NCBI RefSeq assembly: GCF_049723905.1
Contig: NZ_JBJKFD010000001.1
Coordinates: 1,674,001-1,738,000, forward strand
Length of the DNA stretch: 64,000 nucleotides
DNA from: G963665185 sp049723905
GTDB lineage: Bacteria > Desulfobacterota > Desulfovibrionia > Desulfovibrionales > Desulfovibrionaceae
Reading direction: 5' to 3'
The notes under the pieces are model-generated. The model had not been told where the DNA came from. It was given only the letters and a program-made list of their open reading frames with translations, and made no database searches. The position numbers were made by a program, and so were the translations under genes. Positions 43,693-53,653 of the stretch are shown one piece after another (within the stretch, counting starts at the first letter, position 1; each line of letters opens with the position of its first letter).

Positions 43693-44038
43693 GAAACAGT
43701 GGGGGTAGCCCGGTAACGCGCCCGGTTCCCCCTTCAGTGGGGTGAAAAAGCCGTGCTGTCAGCGTTGCCGCAGCAAAGGACACATCCTTGCGTATCATAA
43801 AAATACGCGTCGGCCGTGCCTTTGCCTTGCGCCTTGCCAGCACGGCTTTTTCACCCCACTGAACAAAAGTACCTTCCCCTCCCTTTCCGGCACGAAGGGG
43901 CCGCAGGTATTTATTAAGAAGTCATGGCCGCCTCTTTAAGCCAAGGCAGGTGAAATAAAGTCATTGCGCCATAAGTTAACAGGCTGCATTTACAAGTAAA
44001 AGGCTGTAGCTACGCCACGAAGCGTGGCGAATAGTAGG
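43693..44038. repeat. Long direct repeat, copy B (346 bp)
   Basis: Same orientation as copy A. The structured element spans 43751-43845 on the minus strand with the outer stem CCGTGCTG/CAGCACGG. Compared with copy A, its inner stem reads GCAAAGG/CCTTTGC and is still paired. Near the right end CGCCACG and CGTGGCG flank AAG. After GGCGAATAGTAGG the two copies diverge completely, which defines the repeat edge. Confidence 0.85.
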
Positions 44039-44135
44039 ATGGCGGCAAAGGAAAAAGAATACACTCATCATTTTATTTGCTAGAAAGGATAAACCATAGA
44101 AAATATTATTTACACCTAAAACATTGGACGGTGAA

Positions 44136-45074
44136 ATGCCTGGGAAAAAACAGCATTTTATACAACAAGCACTGCTAAAAGGTTTTTCAAAAAGCAAAAA
44201 GCAAATTTATCTATACAAAAAAAATAAACCTAACGCATTACTAGTGGCGATAAAAAATGTAGCTGCTGAAAGGTTCTTTTATGGCAAAGAGGATGGAGTT
44301 ACAGATAGTAGTCTCACGGACTACGAAAATAAAAACGCAGATATAATCAAGTCTCTCCAAAATGGAATAATTCCGAAAAAGAAAGAAAATTTAATACGCT
44401 TTATACAAATATGTGCATTCAGAACTAAAAGTCTTCGTCAAAAATCAGATTATTCAACAAAAAGCTTATTAAATAAATTCGTTGAAGAAGACAACTTGCG
44501 CCAAGTATTAACTAATTTGGTTGAAGATGAACTTAAAAAAAATTCTCCATATTTTGCTTCTATCCCTGACGAAGTGCTCATCCAAATGGATGCAAATAAA
44601 AAAGAAATTTTGGAAAATATGTTTTGTAATTTAAAGTACATGAGTGCATCAGTTAAAGAACGAATAATGAATACAGAATTTGGGAAATATGCTCAAAAAA
44701 AGAATATTCCAAAATTCACATCAGAATCTTTCGACCTGAATCGATTGAAAAAAAATCCATTATTTTCTTATACATGGGAAATTCTTTCATTCAATGAGTC
44801 CATAATATTGGGAGACAATCCTGTTATTGGAATAGATGCAGAAGAAAAGCATTCTAGTCTCTTTAAAGGCTATAAGGATATTCAATTTGTATATATGCCT
44901 ATTTCTTCTTCAAAAGTCTTGGTTGGAAAAAAGAATGCTAACTTTAATTATTCTGCTGCAGAGATAAACACTATGTCAGCATCGTTGTCCCATGATTCTT
45001 TTTTTGCTGCCGATGAAAAACAAAATCACCTCATAAATTTAATATCAACACATGAAAAATCCTTCTTTGACTAA
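44136..45074 (+). CDS. DUF4238-like protein
   Basis: A 312-residue protein with strikingly AT-rich codons. The N-terminus GKKQHFIQQALLKGFSKSKK, then NVAAERFFYGKEDG, follows the DUF4238 pattern (a KxQH start, a short strand-rich region and an Fx(Y)G motif). The middle contains many charged helices. The function of the family is unknown; members occur in variable genome regions. The start is the ATG preceded only by a weak GGACGG site; a TTG four codons upstream is also possible. The composition differs from the chromosome around it, which suggests horizontal acquisition. It is convergent with lon. Confidence 0.7.
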   Translation: MPGKKQHFIQQALLKGFSKSKKQIYLYKKNKPNALLVAIKNVAAERFFYGKEDGVTDSSLTDYENKNADIIKSLQNGIIPKKKENLIRFIQICAFRTKSLRQKSDYSTKSLLNKFVEEDNLRQVLTNLVEDELKKNSPYFASIPDEVLIQMDANKKEILENMFCNLKYMSASVKERIMNTEFGKYAQKKNIPKFTSESFDLNRLKKNPLFSYTWEILSFNESIILGDNPVIGIDAEEKHSSLFKGYKDIQFVYMPISSSKVLVGKKNANFNYSAAEINTMSASLSHDSFFAADEKQNHLINLISTHEKSFFD

Positions 45075-45141
45075 CGAAGCTACAAACTACGCTCAGCTTA
45101 AAAATACTATGCTGCAATAGCCCCCATAATGGATCAAAATA

Positions 45142-45178
45142 AGAATCCCCCTGGAAACTTTGTTTCCAGGGGGATTCT
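45142..45178. terminator. Strong bidirectional hairpin between the DUF4238-like gene and lon
   Basis: Two perfect 17-bp arms (AGAATCCCCCTGGAAAC and its complement) around a TTT loop. It could stop transcripts from both convergent genes. Confidence 0.7.
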
Positions 45179-45198
45179 ACTTGAATATTATCGCAGGT

Positions 45199-45246
45199 CC
45201 AGGAGGCCGTTGCCTCCTGGTGGGGGTGTGGGGGCAACGCCCCCAC
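45199..45246. repeat. Paired GC-rich hairpins downstream of lon (REP-like)
   Basis: CCAGGAGGC/GCCTCCTGG followed by GTGGGGGC/GCCCCCAC. The layout matches the double hairpin near 6.76 kb. Confidence 0.6.
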
Positions 45247-45270
45247 TTCTCCCTTCCTAATTATCTTGTC

Positions 45271-47715
45271 TTAGTGCATCTGGTCGCGGAATTCGTCCTT
45301 CATAAGCTGGTGAGCCAGGGGGAGCGATTCCGGACGATTGCAGAACGGAACGTCGCCGTTGCAGACCAGGGCTTCGCGCAGCACTTCATCGATGGTATCG
45401 ACCTGGATGATCTTGAGATCGTTCAGGATGTCCTCGGGGACTTCCTTGAGGTCCTTGGCGTTCTCCTTGGGGATGAGCACGCGTTCGATGAGGCCGCGGT
45501 GGGCGGCAAGGAGCTTCTGGCGCAATCCGCCAATGGGCAGGACGCGGCCGCGCAGGGTAATTTCCCCGGTCATTGCCAGGTCGTTGCGCACGGGCACGTT
45601 GATCAGTGCGGAGACGATGGCGGTGGTCAGGGTAACGCCAGCGCTGGGTCCATCCTTGGGCACTGCGCCTTCGGGCACATGCACGTGGATGTCGACTTCC
45701 TTGTAAAAGTCGGGCTTGAGGCCGAAGCTGTCCGACCGGGACCGCACGTAGGAGAGCGCGGCCTTGGCGGATTCCTGCATAACGTCGCCGAGCTTGCCGG
45801 TAATTTCCACCTTGCCGTTGCCGGGCATGAGCACGACTTCCACGGTAAGGAGTTCACCGCCCACTTCGGTAAAGGCGAGACCATTGGTAACGCCGACCAG
45901 CGGGTTTTCTTCCTTTTCGCCGTAGCGGTGCTTGGCCACGCCCAGAAAGTCTTCCAGGTTGTCCTTGGTGATATCAACGGTCAGGGTCTTGTCGTCGTTT
46001 TCCACAATCTTCATGGCGGATTTGCGGCACAGGGAGGCGATTTCACGCTCCAGGTTACGCACGCCGGATTCGCGGGTATAACGACGGATGACCTCCAGCA
46101 GAACGTCATCGGGCACGGCCATGTTGTCGGTTTCCAACCCATGCTGTTCTATCTGCTTGGGCACCAGGAAGTCGCGGGCGATACGGCTCTTTTCGCTTTC
46201 CAGGTAGCCGGGAATCTGGATGATTTCCATACGGTCCTGAAGCGGCAGCGGAATGGAGTGCAGCGTGTTCGCCGTGGTGATGAAGAATACCTTGGACAAG
46301 TCGTAGTCCATGTCCAGGTAATGGTCGTTGAACGCGTAGTTCTGTTCCGGGTCGAGCACTTCCAGCAATGCGCTGGAAGGATCGCCACGGAAGTCGGTGG
46401 ACATCTTGTCCACTTCGTCCAGACAGAACACGGGGTTGTTGTACTCGCTGCGCTTGAGCGACTGAAGGATCTTGCCGGGCAGTGCACCGACGTAGGTACG
46501 GCGGTGGCCGCGAATTTCGGCCTCGTCGCGCACGCCGCCCAGGGACAGCCGCACAAAGGGGCGGTCCGTGGCACGGGCAATGGACTTTGCCAGCGAGGTT
46601 TTGCCCACGCCAGGAGGGCCCACAAAACAGAGGATGGGGCCTTTCATGGTCTCCACAAGGCTCTGCACGGCCAGGAATTCAAGAATACGCTTCTTGGGTT
46701 TTTCCAGGCCATAGTGGTCCTTATCGAGAATGGCGGCAGCCTCTTCGAGGTCGAGCTTGAAGTCCTTGGTCTTGCTCCAGGGCAGGTCGAGAATCCAGTC
46801 CACATAGTTGCGGACCACGGTGTACTCGGCCGAGCTGGGCGGAATCTGGCGGAGTTTCTTGAGCTCGCGCAGGCCCTTTTCGCGGGCCTCCTCGGGCATA
46901 TCCTTATCCTTCATCTGCTGTTCCAGCTCGTCGGCCTCAACGCCGGGATCTTCCTCGCGTCCCATCTCTTTGTTGATGGCCTTAAGCTGTTCGTTCAGAT
47001 AGTAGTCCCGCTGGTTGAGTTCCATCTGGTTCTTGACGCGGGACTTGATCTTCTTTTCCAGAGAGGAAATTTCGATTTCGCCTTGCAGCAGGCTGTAGGT
47101 GTCCTCCAGGCGATCAATGGGATGCAGGTTTTCCAGAACTTCCTGCTTTTTATCGAAGGGAACCTTGAGGTGCGGCATGATGGAATCGGCCAGCCGTCCG
47201 GGCTCGGTAAGCGAGGTCACGGCCACCACGGTTTCCTGTGCCAGCTTTTTATTGACCTTGGCGTACTGCTCCACGGACTCGTGCACCGTGCGAACCAAGG
47301 CTTTGGCTTCCAGGGAATCCACCTCGATTTCGTTGAGCTGCTGCACTTCGGCCATGGGAAATTCTTCCCAGGAAAGTTCGGCACCCTTGGCATCCCAGCC
47401 CGCGCGGTAAAGCCCCTCGAACAAAACCTTGATGGTTCCGTCGGGCAGGCGCAAAAGCTGCAGGATTTTGCTGACCGTACCTACTTCGTACAGGTCTTTG
47501 CCTTCCGGGCGTTCTTTTTCCGGGCTCCGCTGGGTAACCAGAAATATTTTTTTATCATATTGGGACAGAGCGGTCTCGATGGCTCGGATGGATGCGTCCC
47601 GTCCAACAAAAAGCGGCACGATGGACTTGGGAAACATGACCACCTCGCGCAGCGACATCATGGGCAGGCGAACCATTTCTGGTTTGTCCGCATCATTTGC
47701 ATAAAAGCTGGGCAT
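45271..47715 (-). CDS. lon: ATP-dependent protease Lon
   Basis: A cytosolic AAA+ serine protease (814 residues) that degrades misfolded and regulatory proteins. The N-terminal substrate-binding domain begins [20 protein letters not shown]. Walker A is [18 protein letters not shown] and the catalytic dyad is S691 (PKDGPSAGV) and K734 ([12 protein letters not shown]). Length is typical. It is transcribed on the same strand as clpX, 231 bp downstream of it. That gap contains a GC-rich hairpin likely to end the clpX transcript, so lon probably has its own promoter. The ribosome-binding site is GGGAG. Confidence 0.97.
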   Translation of the reverse strand: MPSFYANDADKPEMVRLPMMSLREVVMFPKSIVPLFVGRDASIRAIETALSQYDKKIFLVTQRSPEKERPEGKDLYEVGTVSKILQLLRLPDGTIKVLFEGLYRAGWDAKGAELSWEEFPMAEVQQLNEIEVDSLEAKALVRTVHESVEQYAKVNKKLAQETVVAVTSLTEPGRLADSIMPHLKVPFDKKQEVLENLHPIDRLEDTYSLLQGEIEISSLEKKIKSRVKNQMELNQRDYYLNEQLKAINKEMGREEDPGVEADELEQQMKDKDMPEEAREKGLRELKKLRQIPPSSAEYTVVRNYVDWILDLPWSKTKDFKLDLEEAAAILDKDHYGLEKPKKRILEFLAVQSLVETMKGPILCFVGPPGVGKTSLAKSIARATDRPFVRLSLGGVRDEAEIRGHRRTYVGALPGKILQSLKRSEYNNPVFCLDEVDKMSTDFRGDPSSALLEVLDPEQNYAFNDHYLDMDYDLSKVFFITTANTLHSIPLPLQDRMEIIQIPGYLESEKSRIARDFLVPKQIEQHGLETDNMAVPDDVLLEVIRRYTRESGVRNLEREIASLCRKSAMKIVENDDKTLTVDITKDNLEDFLGVAKHRYGEKEENPLVGVTNGLAFTEVGGELLTVEVVLMPGNGKVEITGKLGDVMQESAKAALSYVRSRSDSFGLKPDFYKEVDIHVHVPEGAVPKDGPSAGVTLTTAIVSALINVPVRNDLAMTGEITLRGRVLPIGGLRQKLLAAHRGLIERVLIPKENAKDLKEVPEDILNDLKIIQVDTIDEVLREALVCNGDVPFCNRPESLPLAHQLMKDEFRDQMH

Positions 47716-47854
47716 TTTTTCTCCCGGTCGTCTTGTATTCGACAGGCGGGGTATCCTACCTGCTCACACTAAAGCTTAAGGCAAACCCCGTAAGTGTCAA
47801 CGATCTTGCAGCTAAATATAACACCATTTGCCCGTGTCCAGCCCCCACCTAAGA

Positions 47855-47938
47855 AAAAACCGCGCGGCTGTGTTTGCCGTCCTGCCTGGATACACACCAA
47901 ACAGGAGAGCAAGACACGACCGGCGCGGTCTTTTTACG
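47855..47938 (-). terminator. Possible terminator after clpX
   Basis: On the minus strand ACCGCGC and GCGCGGT lie about 65 nt apart, the second followed by a run of T residues. The loop is long, so confidence is limited. Confidence 0.4.
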
Positions 47939-47946
47939 GGCACGTA

Positions 47947-49194
47947 TTACGCGCTCTTGGCTTCGCTATGGAAAAACATGAGCGGTTCGGCACCGCGCTC
48001 CACAACAGCCTTATTGATGACGCACTCCTTGACATTGGACATGGAGGGCAGGTCATACATGATTTCCAGCATCACGCTTTCCATGACATTACGCAGGCCG
48101 CGCGCGCCGGTTTTGCGTTCAATGGCTTTTTTGGCAATGCTGCGCAATGCGTTGGCGGAAAAGCGCAGGTTGACCTTGTCCAGCTCGAAGAGCTTCATAT
48201 ACTGCTTGATGAGGGCGTTCTTCGGTTCCGTAAGGATGCGGACCAGATCGTCTTCTTCCAGTTCCTCGAGCGAGGTGACCACGGGAACGCGGCCGATGAA
48301 CTCGGGGATGAGGCCGAACTTGATAAGATCGTCGGGATGCGTTTCGCGGTACAGGTCGAAAGTCTTTCTTTCGGACTTTTTCTCGACCTTGGCGCCGAAG
48401 CCCATGGAGGAACCGGACATACGGTTCTCGATGATCTTGTCCAGCCCGATGAAGGCACCGCCCAGGATGAACAGGATGTTGCTGGTATCCAGACGGATGA
48501 ATTCCTGCTGGGGATGCTTGCGGCCTCCCTTGGGCGGAATGTTGGCTTCCGTGCCTTCTATAATTTTCAGCAGGGCCTGCTGCACGCCCTCGCCCGAAAC
48601 GTCTCGGGTAATGGACGGCGAATCGGCCTTGCGTGCAACCTTGTCGATTTCGTCTATGTAGACAATGCCCTTGGAAGCGGCTTCGATGTCGTAGTCGGCA
48701 TTCTGAAGCAGCTGCACAAGAATGTTCTCCACGTCCTCGCCCACGTAACCGGCCTCGGTAAGGGCGGTGGCGTCGGCAATGGCAAAGGGAACCTTGAGTA
48801 TCCGTGCCAGAGTCTGAGCCAACAGGGTCTTGCCGCAGCCTGTGGGGCCGAGCAGCAGGATGTTGGACTTGTCCAGCTCTACTTCATTGGACAGACGATC
48901 GGCATAAAAGACACGCTTGTAATGATTGTGTACCGCCACGGAGAGGATCTTTTTGGCAAAGTCCTGTCCAATGACGTACTCGTCCAGAAGTTTTTTGATC
49001 TGCGAGGGTGGAAGAAGTTCTGCATCCTCCTTCACTTCGGTCATGTTTTCCTGGGCAATGATCTCATTGCACAGGGCAACGCATTCGTCGCAGATGTAGA
49101 CATCCGGTCCTGCGATCAGACGCTGTACCTCATCCTGCGATTTGTTGCAGAAGGTGCAGCGAAGTTCTGTCCGCGTGGTGTTTTTCGTGGCCAT
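47947..49194 (-). CDS. clpX: ATP-dependent Clp protease ATP-binding subunit ClpX
   Basis: A cytosolic AAA+ unfoldase (415 residues) that feeds substrates to ClpP. The N-terminal zinc domain has [11 protein letters not shown] and [10 protein letters not shown]. Walker A is [19 protein letters not shown] and Walker B is [14 protein letters not shown]. The pore loop is [10 protein letters not shown] and the ClpP-binding loop lies in the variable region near [16 protein letters not shown]. Length matches the family. I chose the ATG preceded by CGAGGAAA; an upstream extension of 39 codons lacks homology to ClpX. It follows clpP and likely shares its transcript. Confidence 0.97.
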   Translation of the reverse strand: MATKNTTRTELRCTFCNKSQDEVQRLIAGPDVYICDECVALCNEIIAQENMTEVKEDAELLPPSQIKKLLDEYVIGQDFAKKILSVAVHNHYKRVFYADRLSNEVELDKSNILLLGPTGCGKTLLAQTLARILKVPFAIADATALTEAGYVGEDVENILVQLLQNADYDIEAASKGIVYIDEIDKVARKADSPSITRDVSGEGVQQALLKIIEGTEANIPPKGGRKHPQQEFIRLDTSNILFILGGAFIGLDKIIENRMSGSSMGFGAKVEKKSERKTFDLYRETHPDDLIKFGLIPEFIGRVPVVTSLEELEEDDLVRILTEPKNALIKQYMKLFELDKVNLRFSANALRSIAKKAIERKTGARGLRNVMESVMLEIMYDLPSMSNVKECVINKAVVERGAEPLMFFHSEAKSA

Positions 49195-49337
49195 GGCGTT
49201 TCCTCGAATGGCTTTCGCGTGCCTGGCGCAGTATGCGCATTCACGGTCGTCGTTCGGCCCACGCTGGGTGGCGTGGCCATGATTCTTCTTTTTTGGCTTG
49301 TTAGCCAACAATAAACCGGTTACCCGGTCGCATCAAA

Positions 49338-49955
49338 TTATTTTTTATCTTCCTCGCCCTCGCTCTCGCGCGAGACCATGATTTTGTCGATCAAACCGTA
49401 CTTCTGGGCTTCTTCGGCAGACATGAAATTGTCACGCTCCGTATCCACCTGGATTCTTTCGATATCCATACCTGTGTGCTTGGCCATGATTTTATTCAGG
49501 GCCTTGCGCTGGCGGTGGATTTCACGGGCGTGCAGTTCGATATCCGTAGCCTGCCCCTGAAAACCGCCGGAAGGCTGGTGAATCATGATACGCGAGTGCG
49601 GCAGCGCGTAACGCATGCCTTCGGCTCCCGCGCACAGCAGCAGTGCGCCCATGCTGGCGGCCTGCCCCAGGCAGAGCGTGGACACGGGCGAAGAGATGTA
49701 CTGCATGGTATCGTAGATTGCCATGCCCGCCGTAACAACGCCGCCCGGCGAGTTGATATACATGTGGATTTCCTTTTCCGGATTTTCGGATTCCAGAAAA
49801 AGAAGCTGGGCGCAGATAAGGCTTGCCACGTGGTCGTCAATGGCGGTTCCGAGCAGGATAATCCGGTCTCTGAGCAACCGGGAGTATATATCGTAGGCGC
49901 GTTCGGATTTGCCCGTCGTTTCTATGACGATGGGAACCTGTGCGTGAGACATCAT
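49338..49955 (-). CDS. clpP: ATP-dependent Clp protease proteolytic subunit
   Basis: A tetradecameric serine protease (205 residues) working with ClpX. The catalytic triad is S101 ([11 protein letters not shown]), H126 ([11 protein letters not shown]) and D175 (DTERDNFM). The N-terminus is short, as in mature-like ClpP proteins. AAGGAG lies 8 bp before the first of two adjacent ATG codons. It lies between tig and clpX, the classical order. Confidence 0.97.
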   Translation of the reverse strand: MMSHAQVPIVIETTGKSERAYDIYSRLLRDRIILLGTAIDDHVASLICAQLLFLESENPEKEIHMYINSPGGVVTAGMAIYDTMQYISSPVSTLCLGQAASMGALLLCAGAEGMRYALPHSRIMIHQPSGGFQGQATDIELHAREIHRQRKALNKIMAKHTGMDIERIQVDTERDNFMSAEEAQKYGLIDKIMVSRESEGEEDKK

Positions 49956-50170
49956 CTAATGACTCCTTGAGGCTGATATATTGGGGACGCAGGGCCGGAT
50001 GACCCGCGCTTTAGGGGAAGTTCCCGCAAACGTTATCAGCATAGTTAATCATTCTTTTGGCAAGCTCAAGGGGAAATTTTCTCATCCCCTCTTTCATAAG
50101 CAAAAACCGGACCTACCGATTGCTCATCGGTTTTCGCCCGGTTGATCCCCCATTACCTGCGGAGATGGGG

Positions 50171-50205
50171 AAAAAAATGCCGCGCCCGGCACAACCGGAC
50201 GCGGC
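50171..50205 (-). terminator. Terminator after tig
   Basis: Read on the minus strand, GCCGCGTCCGG pairs with CCGGGCGCGGC around a TTGTG loop, followed by ATTTTTTT. Confidence 0.88.
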
Positions 50206-50226
50206 GTAATATTCTCGCGATCTAGG

Positions 50227-51561
50227 CTATGCCTCTTCCTTGCCCTCTTCCTTGGCGCCCTCTTCCTTGGGCTTGGCAGGAACCTCTTTGATTTCGGCAT
50301 TGGAGTAGATGTACTCCATGGCCTTGTCGCAAAGGATGCGGTCCTTGATGAGGAGGGATACACCGGCCTGATCGTAGTACTGCTTCAGGGAGTTGAAATC
50401 CTGGCCGGACTGAACAGCCATCTTGCGGATTTCCTCGTCCACCTGTTCGGGATCAACCGTCATTTCTTCGGCAGTGGCAACGGCCATCAGGAAAAGCTGG
50501 CTGCGGGATGCGCGTTCGGCATCTTCGCGAGACTCTTCAATAATCTCTTCCTCGGTCTTGCCAATGGCCTTGAAGCTCTTGCCGACCTGCTCCAGGCGAT
50601 GCTTCTTGTCGGCTACGATGTTTTCCAGGTTGCGCTGCAGCACGGAAGGCGGCATGGGAATTTCGATCTGATCGATCAGGCTGTCCAGCATGTTCTTCTC
50701 GGCTTCGGCCTTTACCAGCTGACGACGGCTGGCGAGGTAGGATTCCTCGATGGCTTCGCGCATTTTTTCCACGCTTTCAAAACCGCCAGCCTTGGTGGCC
50801 AGTTCATCGTTCAGCTCGGGCAGCTTCTTTTCCTTGATGGAGTGGAGCACCACACGGACCTCGACGGTCTTGCCTGCCAGGTCTTCGTTCAGGAAGTCTT
50901 CGGGGAAGGTCAGGTCGCCCTTGCCGGAATCGCCGGTTTCCAGTCCCTTGACGATTTCTTCGAAACCTTCAAGAGCCTGTCCGGAACCGAGTTCCAGCTG
51001 AAAATTGTTGGCCCGCAGTCCCTGGAAGGCCTGGTCGTCGCCCAGAGCTGCAAAGTCCACGACAGCGATTTCGCCGTCAACGGGCTTGCGCTTTTCATCC
51101 ACGTCGACCAGTTCGGCCATACGTTCGCGCACACGGTCGATAACGGCCTGCACTTCCTTTTCGTCGGAAACGACTTCTTCCTGCTCTACGGAAATGCCCT
51201 TGTAGTTGGGCAGTTCCAGCTCGGGAGCCACTTCAAAGGAGAAGCTGTAAAGGAAGTCCTGATCCTTGACGATCTCTTCGGAATCGACCTGCAAGCCGGA
51301 CATGGGGCTCAGCTTCATCTCGCCCATGATCTGGTTGAGATGAAGGTTGATCAGGTCCTGGGTTGCCTCGCCGTAGATCTGCTTCCTATAACGGGATTCG
51401 ACCACGTTGGCGGGAACCTTGCCCTTGCGGAAGCCCTTGATCTCGGCGCTTCTGCGGTACAGAGCGGTGGTGGCGAGGATGGCCGCGTTGGCTTCCTCGG
51501 CAGGCACGGTAACGGAAACTTTGCGCTCGACCGGCGACAGCTCTTCGACCTGATAATCCAT
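50227..51561 (-). CDS. tig: Trigger factor (ribosome-associated chaperone and peptidyl-prolyl isomerase)
   Basis: A 444-residue chaperone that binds the ribosome exit tunnel and assists nascent chains. The N-terminal domain contains GFRKGKVPANVVESRY, the ribosome-binding signature (GFRxGKxP). The middle PPIase (FKBP-like) domain spans about residues 160-245. The C-terminal helical chaperone domain follows, ending in an acidic/lysine-rich low-complexity tail (EEGAKEEGKEEA). It has a good promoter about 60 bp upstream and a terminator, so it can be transcribed alone; clpP and clpX follow downstream. Confidence 0.96.
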   Translation of the reverse strand: MDYQVEELSPVERKVSVTVPAEEANAAILATTALYRRSAEIKGFRKGKVPANVVESRYRKQIYGEATQDLINLHLNQIMGEMKLSPMSGLQVDSEEIVKDQDFLYSFSFEVAPELELPNYKGISVEQEEVVSDEKEVQAVIDRVRERMAELVDVDEKRKPVDGEIAVVDFAALGDDQAFQGLRANNFQLELGSGQALEGFEEIVKGLETGDSGKGDLTFPEDFLNEDLAGKTVEVRVVLHSIKEKKLPELNDELATKAGGFESVEKMREAIEESYLASRRQLVKAEAEKNMLDSLIDQIEIPMPPSVLQRNLENIVADKKHRLEQVGKSFKAIGKTEEEIIEESREDAERASRSQLFLMAVATAEEMTVDPEQVDEEIRKMAVQSGQDFNSLKQYYDQAGVSLLIKDRILCDKAMEYIYSNAEIKEVPAKPKEEGAKEEGKEEA

Positions 51562-51621
51562 TGTATGATTCTCCTTAAAAAAAATATTCCCTGTGCGGGA
51601 TTACGTTCTGCGAAGCCTGCC

Positions 51622-51650
51622 TAGATACTGTGAGTAGGCCCAACTGTCAA
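51622..51650 (-). promoter_or_regulatory. Sigma70-type promoter of tig
   Basis: On the minus strand: TTGACA, 17 bp, TATCTA. The predicted leader to the tig start is about 55 nt. Confidence 0.7.
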
Positions 51651-52277
51651 TCTTATGCTCCATTTTTGTAACAAAACAAGGTTTTCCAGGGGCAGCCAAT
51701 GATTCTGACAGGTTGGCAACAGCGTTGGCGGTACGGTTTCGACAAATCCGGTAGAAACACCTTTTTTCGGGGGATAACCAGTTGGCATATTCCCTGCTGA
51801 ACCAAGGGCAATTTGTTCCTCTCCAAAGAGCGGGTTTCAAGCCCTGCTCTTCGTCCCAATCTGCAGGCGGAAAGCGCTACCCGCCTGCTGTGGGTGCGGC
51901 CGGGGTAGGTGCGACCGGGGTGGGTGCGGCCGCACCCGGGATCCTATCATTTAAAAAAATTCTTCATCAAATCAGCAAGTTCTACAAAAAGCTCTGGTTC
52001 TTCTCTTTACAAAGAGGCTCGCTTGCATTATCTCTATAATCAATGCTGGAGAAGGTCTTTAGCAGATGTGGTTTAACCGCAACGGAGGGTGCTGCCCGTT
52101 AATGCGCATCACCATAACATGGCACTCAGATGCCCCTGCGGATTCGCCCGTCCGCGCGTAGCTTCCATCAGGCGTTAAACACGAACACGGTGGAATTGCC
52201 GGTTGACCCGGCACAGAGCGCGGCCACGGCGAATCTTTTTTTGTCCTTCCTCCAATTATACTCCCCTTTCTCCCACA
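51651..52277. other. About 630 bp without a convincing gene
   Basis: Separates the divergent-facing tig promoter from the end of the lipase operon. Short frames on both strands lack ribosome-binding sites. It includes a 15-bp tandem repeat described separately. No RNA gene was recognised. Confidence 0.4.
51893..51937. repeat. Three tandem units of 15 bp
   Basis: Units GGTGCGGCCGGGGTA, GGTGCGACCGGGGTG and GGTGCGGCCGCACCC. The last one completes a 16-bp perfect palindrome (GGGTGCGGCCGCACCC). In one frame it would encode a Gly/Ala/Val pentapeptide repeat, but that frame is not otherwise gene-like. Confidence 0.7.
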
Positions 52278-53387
52278 TCATTGTCTTCGTTGGGCATTCG
52301 CCCTGAGCTTAAGACTATACTCCTGAATAGAATGGTCCGTTACAGCGGCCCTGCCCCGCGTTATAATCAACCGCGGGATGACCACACTCATGCGCCAAAA
52401 GATATCCGGGCTTTTCTTGACCTTCAGCTTGGCAAAACCGATTCCCGCCGCATCGGGTATATTCTCCGCCGCCGACAAAAAGACCAGATGGCCGGGATGA
52501 GTATAGCCGCAAAAATTTTTCCGTAAAAACTCGGCAAGACGAAACGTCCCGTTGATGGGAATGAGCCGCAGACCATAGATAAGCCACGCACAAACATAGC
52601 CGAACGGCAAACGCGCCACACCATCGGCCGCATTCATCACCTGATACATGGGCGTTTTCACCTTGCTGTAAAACGTATCGTCCGCCGCACGCGGTGCGCC
52701 AAAGGTGTAGGTCGCTCCCATTTGGGAGTGGGGTAAACAGGCCTGGCCTTTTGCTCTCGCCGCTTTCTTTTGCTTCTCCCGGTCACATTCCAGAAAACGC
52801 GTGGCCAGCAATGCCAGGGCTCCCCCCAGGGAATGGCCGGTAATGTACAACGGCAACGCGCCTTGAGCGTCCGCCCTCTCAACAGCATCCGTTATCTGCT
52901 TTCGTACATCCCGGTAGGCGGTTACAAATCCCCTGTGCGCCCTGCCCCCTTCGCCCACAGCCATGAGGTCGGCCTTGATGTCGGTGAGGATGTCGCGCAC
53001 GTTGGGCTGGGTTCCCCGAAAGGCCAGCACCAGAAAACGCTCATTCTCCACAGACATTTTGGCAAGAAGCGCCTCGGTGCCTTTTTCGGAAAAGGTATCC
53101 AGCAGCTCAAAACTGACCCGTTTGAGTTCGCCTTCGATGATAGAGCCGCTTTGCGCCTTGTTTCCGGCCACCTTCTTGACCAGTTCACGCAGCTCCTCCT
53201 GGTAGTCTCCACGTTCCACGGCCCGTTCCAGAAGCGCCACATAGCCTTCCAGGGCCGCCTCGTTGGGCAGCTTCTCGTACACCAGCCGGGACATTTCCGC
53301 GAGAATCCAGGCCATCCGGTCCGAGTAGGCCGCCCTGCTGATGGGCAGGCTGGTCATAAGTTCCGGGCAATCAAAATACTCTGCCAT
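52278..53387 (-). CDS. Class 3 lipase-family alpha/beta hydrolase
   Basis: A 369-residue protein with the lipase 3 fold. RFLVLAFRGTQPNVRDILTD is the oxyanion-side start, TGHSLGGALALLATR holds the nucleophile serine, and a candidate Asp (NAADGVARLP) and His (TDHSIQEY) complete the triad. An N-terminal helical part of about 110 residues precedes the core. There is no signal peptide, so it is cytosolic or exported by a specialised route. It is the third gene of an operon with a large lipoprotein and a small protein. The substrate is unknown. Confidence 0.85.
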   Translation of the reverse strand: MAEYFDCPELMTSLPISRAAYSDRMAWILAEMSRLVYEKLPNEAALEGYVALLERAVERGDYQEELRELVKKVAGNKAQSGSIIEGELKRVSFELLDTFSEKGTEALLAKMSVENERFLVLAFRGTQPNVRDILTDIKADLMAVGEGGRAHRGFVTAYRDVRKQITDAVERADAQGALPLYITGHSLGGALALLATRFLECDREKQKKAARAKGQACLPHSQMGATYTFGAPRAADDTFYSKVKTPMYQVMNAADGVARLPFGYVCAWLIYGLRLIPINGTFRLAEFLRKNFCGYTHPGHLVFLSAAENIPDAAGIGFAKLKVKKSPDIFWRMSVVIPRLIITRGRAAVTDHSIQEYSLKLRANAQRRQ

Positions 53388-53401
53388 GGTGTGCCTCCTT
53401 G

Positions 53402-53653
53402 TTAGGACGCCGAATCTGTTGAATCAGAAGAACCAACGCTCTTTACATCAGTTTGTCCGCTCAAGGCCTCCGCAATTTTTTGCGCCTTTTCCCCCTCCGG
53501 AGAAAAGGGAATAAGCCGACACTTTCCCTGACTGTCTTTAAAAACAACAGCCGCCTTGCCATCTGCAATGCAGGTGTTCATCTGGCGGGCAAACATTTCC
53601 GCGTTTTGCGTGGGGCAGGCAATAAGCGCACTCTGGCACTCTTCAAGTTTCAT
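53402..53653 (-). CDS. Small hypothetical protein (83 aa)
   Basis: A soluble protein of 83 residues with cysteines near the N-terminus (CQSALIACPTQ), a mixed alpha/beta middle (GKAAVVFKDSQGKCRLIPFS) and a Ser/Asp-rich tail. Its start overlaps the stop of the upstream lipoprotein gene by 4 bp and the lipase starts 14 bp after it, so all three are translated together. No family was recognised. It may be a partner or inhibitor of the lipase. Confidence 0.7.
   Translation of the reverse strand: MKLEECQSALIACPTQNAEMFARQMNTCIADGKAAVVFKDSQGKCRLIPFSPEGEKAQKIAEALSGQTDVKSVGSSDSTDSAS

Noticed and set aside
42527..44038. Integron array with attC sites
   Set aside because: The repeats are long and do not show the paired RYYYAAC/GTTRRRY core sites clearly. 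No integron integrase is in the window. The idea of exchangeable cargo is kept, but not this mechanism.
45160..47772. 870-codon plus-strand frame opposite lon
   Set aside because: Antisense shadow of lon; no family features and no proper ribosome-binding site.
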